A DNA stretch of 64,000 nucleotides from positions 67,792 to 131,791 of the forward strand of contig RWJK01001720.1 in assembly GCA_004335835.1 (NCBI GenBank). Reading direction: 5' to 3'. This DNA is from Scenedesmus sp. ARA3. Lineage: Eukaryota > Chlorophyta > Chlorophyceae > Sphaeropleales > Scenedesmaceae. This document shows, piece after piece, positions 1-13,345 of this stretch. The stretch's first letter is position 1, and each line of letters starts with the position of its first letter. The translations under genes were made by a program, and so were the position numbers. The notes beneath the pieces are model-generated. The model had not been told where the DNA came from, searched no databases, and saw nothing but the letters and a program-made list of their open reading frames with translations.

Positions 1-26
1 CTGCATCTTCCTCATCCTCGCTGCCA

Positions 27-65
<39 letters not shown>

Positions 66-251
66 GCAGGCCCCTGCTGCTGCTGCTGCTGTGCTGCCAG
101 GTGCTTTGCCAGCGCCACGAGGCACTTCACTGCCTGCGTGCACAGCCCCTCATCTACCACCTCTGCCTCTAACTGCCTGTACACAAACAGCGCCAAAGCC
201 CCAGCACTCACACTGCAGCTGCTGCTGCCATCTTCACTACTGCCAGCACCC

Positions 252-290
<39 letters not shown>

Positions 291-585
291 TCATCAGCAC
301 CGCTGCCAGCAGCAGCAACCTGAATCAGGCCGTCTGTAACAGCAGGCGCAGCCAAGCCAAGCCCCAGCAGCCGCGCAGCCACCTTGCGCACCCACAAGTG
401 CGGATGCAGCAGCAGCCGATGCACCAGCAGCCGCCACAGCTGCTGCACCTGCTGGCCCTGCTGCCAGCTCAGCGCTGCTATCCCCTGAGGCCCACTGGCA
501 GCCTTCTCTAGCATCAGCAGCACATGGTACACCTCCTGCCAGCGAGGCACCCCTCCAGACAATCCTGCAAGACCAGCTTCCTCAC

Positions 586-625
<40 letters not shown>

Positions 626-3600
626 GGCGTCAGCATCATCCGCAGCAAAGCTTGCTGCCAGTGCTGCATCTGCTGCTGCCGCCGCGCCATCCAGCAGCAG
701 CACCAGCCAACCCACGAACTCCGGACTCAGCCGCCGCTGGCCAAACCTCGGACCTTCTGCTTCAGCCAGCAGCCCTAGCGCATGTGCTGCTGCAGCGCGC
801 AGCAGCAGCAGCTGCTGCTGATGTGGCGCGTCTGCGCCCTTGAAGAGCCACTGCTGAGCAAAACCAGCCAGCTGGTCATTCTGCTGCGCCTGCAGCTGCT
901 TGTGCAGCAGCTTGACCGTGGCTGCTACTGCTGTGCGGGCTTTGGGGCTGGTCTCGTTTGCCAGGCGTGTCACTAGCGGCAGGTATGCTGTGGCTGCCAG
1001 GTTGGCAGTGACTTCCGGCGGGAACTTCAGCAGCACCTGCAGCAGCACAGCAGCACCAAAGCAGCAAGCAGCGAGTTCAATATGTAGTTCAGGTTTGCGG
1101 TGACTTCTGGCGGGAACTTCAGCAGCACCTGCAGCAGGCGGAGCAGTACCACAGCAGACAGCAGCAGGTTTACAGGTTTACCATGTAATTTAGCTCATGA
1201 CAGCCAGGTGAGGCAAGATTGCTGGCACCACCTGGGTCAGTCGTGAAGGAGGTGCACAAGACAAACCCTCGCCAGCTGTGCCAGCCGTCACACACCTTAC
1301 GTACGCCACGGCATGCGTGCAAAGCACATGCAGCAGCAGCGCAGTTTGGCGTCCCTGCTGCAGCATATCCAGTACAACAACTGTCTTCACAACACAGTAC
1401 CAACATATTCAAACATGTGCCACGCGCCAGCAAAGACTGTACACATGCACAGCCCCCGCACCTGCTGCAGCATCTCCAGCGCCGCCAGCCGGCCGCTCTC
1501 GTGCTCATAGCCGGCATTGGACAGCAGGAAGGCCACGTGGCCCTGCAGCCTGCTGGGGCTGAGCGGGTAGTCCAGCAGGAACTGCAGCAGCGACGCGGCA
1601 GCAGTGGCGCGGCCGGGAGGCGAGTGGCTCCTGCAGTAAGAGGGTCAGTGGCGGCAGCAGCAGCAGCAGCAGCAGCAGCGTCAGTTGAATGTGGTGCGGC
1701 GTGTGGTTGCTGCAGGGAATAAAAGCAGGCAGTCTGCCACATACCACAGCCGAATCCAACACATCATATCATCAACCTTCCAGCAAAAGCGGCTGCACTG
1801 CAGCTGACGTGAAGCCCCAGCAGCTGCTGTGAGGCCACGAATGCACTCACGTGATCATCTGCTTCTGCACGATGTCCATCACGTCATACACCTCAGGCAC
1901 CAGCAGCCGCCGCGCCAGCACAGCACGCAGCAGCCCATAGCCGCTCACGCGCTCGCCGCTGCTGCTGCTGCTGCCGCCGCCGCTGGTGCCTGCCAGTGCT
2001 GCTGCTGCGCTGGCTGCTGTTCCGCCGGACTGCAGGTCTGCTGCGATCCACTTGAGCAGGAAGCGGATCTGAGGGGTGGGAGGGTTGTAGCTGGGGCAGT
2101 CGCGCAGCATGGCTGCAGCAGGCAGCAGCAGCAGCAGCAGCAGCAGCAGGGAAGGTGTGCTCAGGGAAGAAAGAAGGGTGCAGGCGTGGCAGCAGAGATG
2201 GTGTGGGGTTGCAGTGAAAGTGACTGATGGCAGCATGTTTGGGAGGCACCGTCCAGCACTGCAATAGCTGCGGCTCCTACAGTTGTTGCTGCGGCTGCAG
2301 CTGCGTCTGCTGTGGTTGGCCTGCGCTTGTGCCGCACCTGCCAGCAGCCTGAAGCAGTCCTGCGCCTACGAGTGGTGTGCTTGCCATGCCTAATACTACT
2401 ACTGCACCGGTTGGGCACTGAAGGTGGCACCAAGCGCCCCTACCAGTTGCGTCAAACCAGCAGAAAAACACCAAGAAAGGCATGAAGCGTATGCCGCACC
2501 TCCCAGCAGTCTGAAGCAGTCCTGCGCCAGGGGGTGGCCCGCGTCAGGCACCTTGCGCAGCAGGCTGCTCAGCGCCTTGCCGGCAGCAGCAGCAGCGGCA
2601 GGCAGCCCGGGCAGCTGCTGCACGCCCACCAGCAGCGTCAGCGCCTTGAGCGCGGCCTGTGGTGTGTGCAGGAAACACGGTAACAACATCATACATGGAG
2701 GTCAGCAGAGCTGTGATGTTTGACTGACCGTTTGACTTTGTACTGCGCAGGTGGACCTTGAAGTTGTGCAACAGCAGAGAGTGAAGGTAGGAGTACCGGC
2801 AAGCAGGCGCTGCACGGCGCCTGTAAGGTGTCAAGAAATGCACATTGTTGACGTCTTTGAAGCACATCAAAAACAACATCATGGATTAGCCAAACACAAA
2901 AGCAGCACATCACAACATAACAACAGCAGTAAAACACCAGCAAACACTCTACTGCAGTAATTGCAGCAAGCCCGCCACCCACCTGCACGCTCCCCAGGTG
3001 CCTGCTGTACAGGCAGCGCACCAGCAGCGGCAGCAAAACACAACAGCAACATACGCCAGCAGCAAACACAACTGCAGCAACCCCATTGCCACCCACCTGC
3101 ACGCTGCCCAGGTGCCTGCTGCCCAGGCAGCGCACCAGCAGCGGCAGCAGCGGGTCCAGCAGCGCCATCTCTGAAGCACATCAACAACGACATCAACAAC
3201 AACATCATCATCAAGTCTGCAATCAGGCCACGGCAGCACAGCAGCAACCCCTGCAGCAGCAGCCACCCACCTGCACGCTCCCCAGGTGCCTGCTGTACAG
3301 GCACCCAAACACAACAGCAAAACACAAATAAACAACAGCAAATCAAATCGCAGCAATCCCATCGCCACCCACCTGCACGCTCATCAGGTGCCTGCTGTAC
3401 GGGCAGCCACACACAACATCAACAGCTAAACACAACACAACAAGAGCAGACACTCTACTGCAGCAATTTTCTGCACGCACCTGCACGCTCCCCAGGTGCC
3501 TGCTGTACAGGCAGCGCACCATCAGCGGCAGCAGCGGGTCCAGCAGCGCCAGCACCTCACGGCTCCTGCCTGCCAGCACTCCCTTCTTTAGCGCCGCATT

Positions 3601-5885
3601 CAGCACAGCAAGACAAAAAGCCACCAGCAGGTACAGGTGCTGCGAGCCATCCCCTGCTGCTGCTGCCTGCACTGCTGCTGTCTCCTCCTCATCCTCTGCT
3701 TCTTCATCTGCCTCATCTGCTGCTGCACCGTTAGTAGCTGCATCGCCAAACTGCTTCGGCGTGCGCTTGCCCGCAGCAGCGCCAGTCGCACTCGCCGCAC
3801 CCACAGCCGCCTTCGCCTTCGCCCTGGCAGCCTCTTCAACCTTCAAACAGCCATCCAACTCCCGCCCGAGCCACACTGCTAAACCCTCCGCAGTAACACT
3901 CGGGTTACCCCCAACGCCTCGCGCAGCAGCAGCTAGCAGCTGCTCGAGCTTTGCTCGTATGCTGGGGCTTGTTGCGGATGGCAGCTTGCCCTGAACCAGC
4001 TGCAGCAGCAGCGTGATCTGTGTGTCGAAGGTGACTGCTGCTGCCAGGTGCTGGTAGGCCTCGTAGGCCCTGCAGCGCTTGGCTTCTTTGTACTTGCCCG
4101 CAAAAGCAGTGGCCTCCTTGGCCTCACTGACCTGCGGGCAGCGTTACAGCGGCAGCGCAAGACCCAAGCTGTAAAGCCACGTCACAACTTTGAAGTTGTA
4201 CAGCAAGGTCATCACCCCTTGCCAAGGCAGCATCTTAGCAACCCCAATAACAGCAGCACCCATGTGCAAGCAGCAGCACTCATGTGATGCGCAAGCAACA
4301 GCACCCATCTACTTTGCAATCATTGCATGATGCCATCTTAGCAGCCCCTCACCGAGCCGAAGAGGTCCCCCTCCAGTGTGGGCAGCAGCAGCGGCAGCGC
4401 CTCGTCAAGGGCCCCTGGGCTGACGCCAGCCGCCACGTGCGCCGCCAGCAGCGACGCAGCCGTGAAGCCCAGCACGTGCGCGGTGTAGCCCTTGTCAGGC
4501 AGCACGGCACGCAGCACACTGCAAGTTGGGGGCAGTAGCAGCAGCGGCAGCAGCAGCAAACGTGTCAGGTGAAGCCCGTGCGTGTGGCAGCAGCAGCAAA
4601 CGTGTCAGGTGAAGCCCGTGCGTGTGGCAGCAGGAAAGGCGTGTCAAGAACAGAGAGCAAGTCAAAGTCAATACCGAAGAGAGGACCGCACCCCACTCAC
4701 TTGACGACAGTGGGCAGATACTGCGAGCCCAGCTTCAAGCACAAGTCGTCAGCACAGCCGCAAGCAGCCTTTGTTGTATCCACCAAATCCATCAAATGCC
4801 ACGCACCACGGGATACTGGTGATGGGGATAATCAGCATGCCAGGCTCATAAAGCACAATGAGCACCTTCAGGCAGGATTGTAACAGTGTTGCCCCGCTCA
4901 CTTGATGACTGTGGGCAGGTACTCAGGCCCCAGCTCAAGGCATGAGTCAGTCGGCACAGCAAAGCATGCAACTGCAACACAAGCGACATATCATGGCATT
5001 TGTCCACTCACTTGATCACAGTGTCTAGTACTCAGGCCCAAGCTCAAGGCACAGGTCGGTCAGCACACACAGCATGCAACCAAATAACAACGAACAACAA
5101 CGCACTTGATCACAGTGGGCAGGTGCTCCGGCCCCAGCTCCAGGCACAGGTCAGTCAGCACAGCACAGCAGCACAGAACACCACAGCAACATCATAGCAC
5201 AGCACAGCAGAGCACAGAAGAGCCACCACTCACTTGATCACAGTGGGCAGGTACTCCGGCCCCAGCTCCAAGCACAGGTCAGTCAGCACAGCGCGTGCTG
5301 CGTCTCTGCTGCTGTGCAGCCGGCTGCGCAGCAGGCCCCCAATGGAGGTGAGGCAGCGCGGCAGCGCCACACGCTCCACGTCAGCCGGCAGCAACTGCGA
5401 GCAGCAGCAGCGGTGGCAGCGGCAGCAGCGATGTAAGTGGCCATCACCTGGATTGACCATTGAACACGGTGCAGTGCAGCTCACACAGAAAACACCAGCA
5501 GCTGAGATGCATAAAACATAACAACCTTGGCAAGCACAGCAGTCAAACATTACAACCTTCAAACCCCAAACCCTTACCTTGATGAGTTTGACCAGAGCCA
5601 GCGCCACAGGTGCCCTGGCTACCTCCTGGTCATCAATCACCAGCTGACTCTGCAGCACAGGCAGCACTCGCTTCATCAGCAGCTGCTTGGCAGCAGCAGC
5701 AACATCGGCAGCAGCAGCAGCACGCTCCGCTCTTGCTGCTGCTGCTGCTGCCTCCTCATCCTCCTCCTGATCTTGTTGCTGCTCTTCGTCTTCTTCTTCC
5801 TCTGTGTCTTGCTCGGCTGCTGCAGCATCAACACCCGCTGCTGCTGCTGCTGGTGATGCGCCATCCACCTCCATCGCCCCGCTCC

Positions 5886-5944
<59 letters not shown>

Positions 5945-6293
5945 GGGGCCTCCTCCACATCCAACTCAAAGTGAAACGCATCCAGCACAGCACAGGCAGC
6001 CCTGATAACCTGCTTCCGAGGACTCTGAGTCATCAGCTTCAGCCAGCGCTGCAACAAGCCACTGTACTGCTGCCACCCCAGCAGCCGGCACAGCTCCCGC
6101 AAAGCATCAATCGCAACATCAGCCACTGCTCCCTCTCTGTCGCTGTCAGATTGCGTCTTGATGTGGCCGCCGCGCTGCACGGCAGCAGCGGCAGCAGCAG
6201 CAGCGCTGCCGCTGCCCACGCCGGCACCCTCCATGATGAACTGCTGCAGCAGCGGAGCAGCAATGTCCATCAGCACACGCACACTCACGGCCT

Positions 6294-6341
<48 letters not shown>

Positions 6342-6402
6342 GCTGCTGCTGCTGCTGTCGTGGGCGCTTGGCACCAGCTGATGCCGCTGCGTCCTTCTCC
6401 TC

Positions 6403-6442
<40 letters not shown>

Positions 6443-6812
6443 GCAGCTGCACCCTCACCATCAGCTAGTCGCTGCCTCTTTGCTGCGCCCGCCTCCGCAG
6501 CAGCATCCTCTCCCTGCCGCTGCTGCTGCTGCTGCTGTGCTGCCATCCGCCCCAGCAGCTGCAGCGCCCTGCCCCTCCTGTGGATCTGCAGGTGTGTTAT
6601 ATTCAGGAAGAAATCTTGCTCAGGATCTGCATTTGTGAGCGGCAGCAGATCAGGAAAGCGCCCCGGCAGCGCTAGCACCAGCGCCCGCAGCAGAGCAGCA
6701 TGCTCCTGCCTCACTGCCAAGTTGTTGCTGCGCAGGCCGGACTTGGCTTGCGGGTACAGCACACGAGGCAGCAGCCGCAGCGGATCGTCCTGACCTAGCT
6801 GCACACCTCCTC

Positions 6813-6860
<48 letters not shown>

Positions 6861-9800
6861 CTGCTGCTGATTCGAGGCCAATCCCCTGCTGCTGCTGCTG
6901 TTCGAGCTGTGCCATGGCGTCTACTGCTTTGCTCAGCGCAGATGCAGCAGCCTGCCGAATGGCCAGGTCATCGCCATTGCGCAGGTCAAAGAAGCCCTGC
7001 AGCAGCAGCGGCAGCGCCTGCAGGCGGCTGTAGCTTGCCCAGATCTGCGGCTGCAGCCGGCTGTAGCAGCCCATGCGGCGGCTGTAGTCGGGATCATCCA
7101 GTGACTCAACCGACCACGAGTTGAGGTCCACGAGCTGAGCTGCAACAGCTGAGTAAGGCGAATGTGCTGCGTCAGCTGAGTCACTGGCAGTAGCGCTGCT
7201 GCTGCTGCTGGTGTGCTGCAGCAGGCCGCTGAGGGCTAGCAAGGCATCTGCTGCTGCGCTACGGGCATCTCTGCTGCCCAGCTGCCCAAACAGCAGCGAC
7301 AGCGTCTCCCAGTGCTGCAGCAGCACCTCCTGCTGCTCTACCTCTGCTGCTGCTGCTACGGCCCCACTCGTGCCAGCCTGCTGCTGCTGCTGCTGCTGCT
7401 GCTTGCTGTGCGGCTGCTGCAACGCCCTCCATAGTGCGGCAACTGCCCCAAGCGCTTTCCCCATGCCCTTCTCATCGAGCGCAACACGCTTGCCTAAACC
7501 CCCGCCCGCCCTGCCGCCGCTGCTGCCGCCGCTCCTGCCACTATTAGGAGGTTGTAGCAGCGCCACAAGGGCTGCAGCCAGGCTGGCGGCTGTAGCATTG
7601 TCGGGACAGTGCTGGCCTAGCGCCTGCAGCAGTGCCAGCTGGCGGTGCACGGAGGGGCGCTTTTGGTGGGGGCCTCCGCGGCCCTTGGGGCCCTGCAGCA
7701 GAAAAGCAATTGCATGTAGTTGGCTTGAGTGAGGATTGCAATACATCGGGTACCATTGCAAACTACCACAACTTGCCATACTGTACGCAGTAATAGCTAG
7801 TTTGAAACACTCATAAGCGCTACAGCTGCTGCAGCCATCCTGACTCACCCTGCCTTTGCCGCCTTTGTTGGGCCCAGCAGCAGCAGCAGCAGCCACCAGC
7901 ACAGCCTCCACACTGGACTTCAGCTCAACCAGCACACACCCGGCTGTAGCAACACACTAACACATGTTGGCCATGCTGTCTGCCAAAGCAGCTGGTTTCA
8001 AACACGCACAAGCGCTACAGCTGCAGCAACCGACACGCACAAGCGCTGCAGCAACCAACGCCAACTCACCCTGCCTTTGCCGCCTTTGTTGGGCCCAGCA
8101 GCAGCAGCAGCCACCAGCACAGCCTCCACACTGCCCTTCAACTCCACCAGCAGCAGCGGCGTCCACCGCAGCAGCACAGCAGCCAGCAGCTGCGGCTGCA
8201 GCGCCAGACAGGCCTCCACAACAGACAGCGCTGCTGCCCTGCTGGAGTCACTGCAGCCCTTGGACCCCAAAACCCTAATGCAGCTGCAGAGCAGCTTGCC
8301 GCCTAAACCCTGGGCAGCCCAGCTCGGCTGCTGACCTGGCGGCCACTGGCTGCTGAACCCTGGAACAGCTGAACCCTCCACCTGCTGCTGCTGCTGCTGC
8401 TGCTGCTGGCTGTCGATGTCCATTGCTAAACCGCTGCTGCCCGCCTCCTGGGGTTCCAGCTGCTGACTCGGCAGGTCTCCCAAAACCCTAGCCAGGCCAG
8501 GGTTTGCAGCAAGGGCTTCGACCGCTGCCAGCAGCGCTGGAGGTGCAGACCCAGCTGACTCCGGCACCAACCGAGCCATCAAGGGTTCAGCGGCTGCGAA
8601 AAACCCAGGCCAGATAGGGTTCAGGTCTAGGGTGGCTGGGAAGCGGCTAAAAACCTGCGCCAGGAGGCGCAAGCACTGCGAGCGCACTGCCCTGCCTTCT
8701 TCCCTCGACTGCGCATCTGCAGCTGGAGCTGCTTCATCTGCTGCTGCGCTGGCGTCCTGCTGCTGCGCCTGCATGCCAGCAGCTGCCGTCTGCAGCAGCT
8801 GCAGCGTAATTGCCAGCAGTGCTGGCAGCAGCGGCTGCAGCTGGTACCCCAGGTGACTCAGCAGGTCCTCAAAGGCATTCAAAAAGCCCTGCCGCCTGCG
8901 CAGCGGCTGCACCGCCAGCGTTGACCGGTCAACGGCGGTCAACCACCAGTCAACGGGGGAGTTGACCAGGTGGTTTGACCACCAGGGCGCCGGGATCAGC
9001 CTGCAGGAATTGATATCCTGCAAGCCGGCGGCTGCCTCGGCATCTGCTGCTGCTGCTGCTGCTGCTGGCTCGCCCTCTGGCTGTTTGAAGGTGCTGCTAA
9101 TAGGCATCAGCAGCAGCTCTAGCAGAGGCGTGAGCTCGGCCGGCTGCAGCGCAGCGAGTGCGTTGAGCACTGCTGCGCGTGCGCTGCCGGGTGCGCCCCT
9201 GCCGCCCAGCCTGCCGCTGCGCTTGGCCAGCTTGGGGTACAGCACCATGGTCAGCAGCGGCACAAAGCCTGCAAGTTCATGAAAAGCAGCAAAATGCCCA
9301 AACCGAGGGTGACCAACAGTGGCAGGTTGTGTGCCCTTGGGGTACGGCACCATGGTCAGCAGCGGCACAAAGCCTGCAGATATACAAGGCTTGATACTGG
9401 CTGCTCAGGTGAGGGTGATGACAGTGCTGAGCGGTCGAGGAGAGAGTTGTGGGGGTTGAAAGCAGCATGCCATGTCATGTGCAGTTTCAGGTTGCAGCGG
9501 CAGCCGCGACAGAAGTTTGTTGGGTACACAAGCTCAGGCAGCAGCCAAATTTTCACGAACACAGCAAATAAACAGCAAAGGGTCTTGCAATTTTCTTGAG
9601 ATGACAGTCATCAACAGTGAGCATGCGCCGCCCTTCATTGACCCTGGTCACTCGGGGTGCTGTCAGTGCCGGGTAAGCAGGAGCAGGAGTGATGTGGTGC
9701 GCAGCGGCTTGCAGCGCAAGGCTGCACGGCGGGGCACTGCCGGCACACAGCACAGTGCCGCCAGGCCGCCAGCACGCACGGTTGGGGAACATGCACTTAC

Positions 9801-10682
9801 TGTGCAGAACACAAACACAGCTGTGACGCAGGCGCAGTGCTCCATGCACTCATTCTCTTTTGCTTCCACACATCAGCAACCACGTTGCCGACTATGGGCA
9901 TACCCACAACCACGCACACATACAACACGTTCTCAACAAGTTCCTGTTTCACGAAACCAAAAGCGTGCTGTGTTCACTGCTGGCGCTCACTTGATCGTGT
10001 GTAAGGTTCCACCCTACCCACATTCCGACCACCACCACCACCACCACCACCAAGGCACCACCAACACCAAGTGCATCAACAGAACACCGGTGTGCGCAGT
10101 TGCTACAATATGCTCACTAAAGCTCACCTGGCCGTGTGTGGGGGTCCACCCTGCCCACATCCCCACGACCAGCACCACCACCAAGGCACAACCAGCACCA
10201 AGAGCATCCACAGAAAACCAGTGTGCACAATAGCTACAATATGCTCACTAAAGCTCACCTGGCCGAGTGTGGGGGTCCACCCTGCCCACATAATCATACA
10301 ACCATACCACGTTTGCAAAAGGATCAACAGTTAGGAGAAGAAACAGCATGCTGCTGCCCACCTGGCCGTGTGTGGGGGTCCACCCTGCCCACATCCCCAC
10401 TGCCTCCCTTCTTCTTCTTCAGCAGGTGCCGCTGCTGCTGCCGCTGCGCCTCATCCCCGCCCTGGTCAACGCCCTGGTCAACGCCCCGGTCAAACATGAT
10501 CGGGATGTTGACCAGCCCGCCGCGCAGCTTCGCCACGTCAGCCAGCTGCAGCAGCACATTCAAAAGATGTGCTGGCAGGAATGACAGCTTGAAAGATGAC
10601 AGGCAGCGCAGCGCAGCAGTCTGCAGGGAGGGGTCGCTTGACAGCAGCTGCCGCGCCACGGCCTCCTGCAGCTCGGCAGCCC

Positions 10683-10746
<64 letters not shown>

Positions 10747-11452
10747 CACCAAGGTTGTGAATGTAGGGGTTGCAACAGGTAGCATCTTACGTACAGCAAT
10801 AGCTTGCACACAGATCTGACCAGCAGGCTATACAAAGCAGTTGGGCCTCGTCAACTGCATGGATGTGCATTGAGTGATATGCATGCGCCGCCCTTCATTG
10901 ACCCTGGTCACTCGGGGTGCTGTCAGTGCCGGGTAAGCAGGAGCAGGAGTGATGTGGTGCGCAGCGGCTTACAGCACAAGGCTGCACGGCGGGGCACTGC
11001 CGGCACACAGCACAGTGCCGCCAGGCCGCCAGCACGCACGGATGTCTGAACATGCACATGCGATTCAACAACAGAACAGTTGAGACACAAGCGCAGTGTG
11101 AAGCCATGCGTGCCACTGGCTCTGTGTTGCTGCCACATGACTGCCCCCTCACAACATGCAGCAAGCCCGATTCCTCACAAAAGCTTTCCAATGTGTTCTG
11201 AATGACTCACCGCTGCTGCTTCTTAGGGTTCTTCAGCGCCCCCAGCAGCGCCAGCCACTCCATCATCACACCCCGCCAAGCCCTGATGCTGAACCCAAGG
11301 CCGCCTAAACCCTCGCGGCTCAGAGCACCCGCTAAACCGCTGCCCCGCTGGCGCTTGGCGGCCTGCTGCTGCTGCTGGTCTGCCGCTAGCTCTTTTGCTG
11401 CAGCTGCTGGCTCTGGCTGCTTGCGCTTGGCACCCACTGCAGCATCCTCACT

Positions 11453-11483
<31 letters not shown>

Positions 11484-13288
11484 TCATCTTCTTCTTCTGC
11501 TGCTGCTGCTGCATCTGTGGCAGGCTGTTCCTGCCCTTCATCCTCGCCTGCTTCCTCTGCTGCTCCGCCATGTGTAACAGCAGCAGCAAACGTCAGCAGC
11601 AGCGGCACCCAGTCCGCGGAAACCTTGTTCAAAACCTCGGGCGCTGTAGCAGCAGCTAAACCCTTCAAGATGTGAGTCAGCCGGTTAGCCGCGTCCGTGC
11701 AGCTCCCTGACGCTGCTGCTGCAACGCCGTACCCCTTCTGGCAGTAGCTCTGCCACTGCTGCTGCAGGTCAAACCCGGTCAAACCTTCGGTCAAACTTCC
11801 GGTCAAACTTTGACCTTGCTGCTGCTGCTGACCTGGCGCTGCTGCTGCTGTTGCTGCTGACTCATCGTCCAGCTCAGCCTCTGCTGTGCTGCTGCCCTGG
11901 CCTGCCAGGAACAGCTGCTGCACGTGGCTGATGTGGCTCAGCAGCAGCGGCCAGGCTGAGTCAGCGCTGCTGCTCAGCGCCTGGCCTAGCGCCTGGCTGG
12001 CTGGCTGCCACAGCGGGGAGAACCTGCAGCAGCGCACAGCATACAGCACATATTGTAGCAGTAAATACACAGCACACAAAAAAAGGATCCTCACCTGATG
12101 TGCAGCGTGCCGATCAACCCAGCAACCAGCGCAGGCAGCAGCACTGGCATGCACAACAGGGGTGTTTAAAAGCAGCGAATCAAAGATGCTCACCTGATGT
12201 GCAGTGTGCCGATCAGCCCGGCCACAAGTGCTGGCAGCAGCAGCGCAGGCACGCGCCCATACTCCAAATGGTTGCTGACCCGCTCCAGTGCTACAGCCCA
12301 GCGCCTGCCAGCCTCCACACTGCACGGCCGCAGGTGGATGTCACGTAATGTTAATAACACGTCACATGACAGCCCTTGAAACGCGGTGCGCTCTGCCTGC
12401 CCCTGCTGCGCTGGGTGCTGCTGCTGCTGCACTGCAGGATCAATGCTGCTGCTGCTGCTGCTGCTGCCGCCTGTGCCCAGGAATGCCGGCTGGTCAAAGC
12501 TGCACAGCAGCTGTAACGCTGCCGCCCGGAGCTTTTGACTGGCTGTAGTCAAACATGGCAGTAGCAGCTGAATGACAGCTGGCAGCTGGTGGGAAGACAG
12601 CAGCAGCCTTGCACCCGCTGCTGCATCTGCAGCAGCTGCTGCATCATCGGCTGCTGCACTATCTGCGGCTCCTGCAAACCCTGCAGGATCTGCCAGCCAG
12701 GTTTTAACGGCCTCCAAAACCATGGCGGTGGCTGAGACTGTGGCATAGTCCCTGCTGCCATGCTGCTGCAGCCAGGCCAGGGCATCAGCAGCAACAGCAG
12801 GCAGCTGCAGCGGTGCTGCTGCTGGCAGCAGCTGCGCCAGCATTGTGAGGGCCATACCCCGCAGCTGCAACAAGTCTTTGATGCTGACACTGCTGCTGCT
12901 GCTGCTGCTGCTGGCTGCAGCTGCTTCATCAGACTGATGCTGCTGCTGCTGCAGCAATTCAATGGCTGCATTGCACTCTGACATGACGCTGCTGTAGGTG
13001 CTGATTGTGTCCTCTGCCTTTGCACACGCATGTGGCAGCAGCTGCAGCCCAGCCCAGCAGTACAGCAGTGCTGACCTGGCATCAACTGTACTGCCTGCTG
13101 CTGCCTTCCAGCTTCCTGCAAGCTGCTGTACTGCTGCTGCCAGCTCAATACCGCCCGGCTGTGCTGTCAGCAGCAGCGGTAGCCCAGAGCCTACTGTTGC
13201 AGCAGGCCTCAAAAGCTCACACACTGCTATCAGCATTGCTAAAACCTGCCCTCCCACACTGCTGCTGCTGCTGCTACTAACTGTACTG

Positions 13289-13345
<57 letters not shown>

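Noticed and set aside
91..843. Plus-strand Leu/Cys/Ala-rich frames across the CTG tracts
   Set aside because: They are antisense shadows of the UTP20 exons; the minus strand carries the conserved HEAT motifs.
8995..9030. Cloning-vector-like polylinker (CTGCAGGAATT-GATATC)
   Set aside because: It lacks the true EcoRI/EcoRV arrangement, is a short inverted repeat (TGCAGGA/TCCTGCA), and lies within the continuous UTP20 frame.
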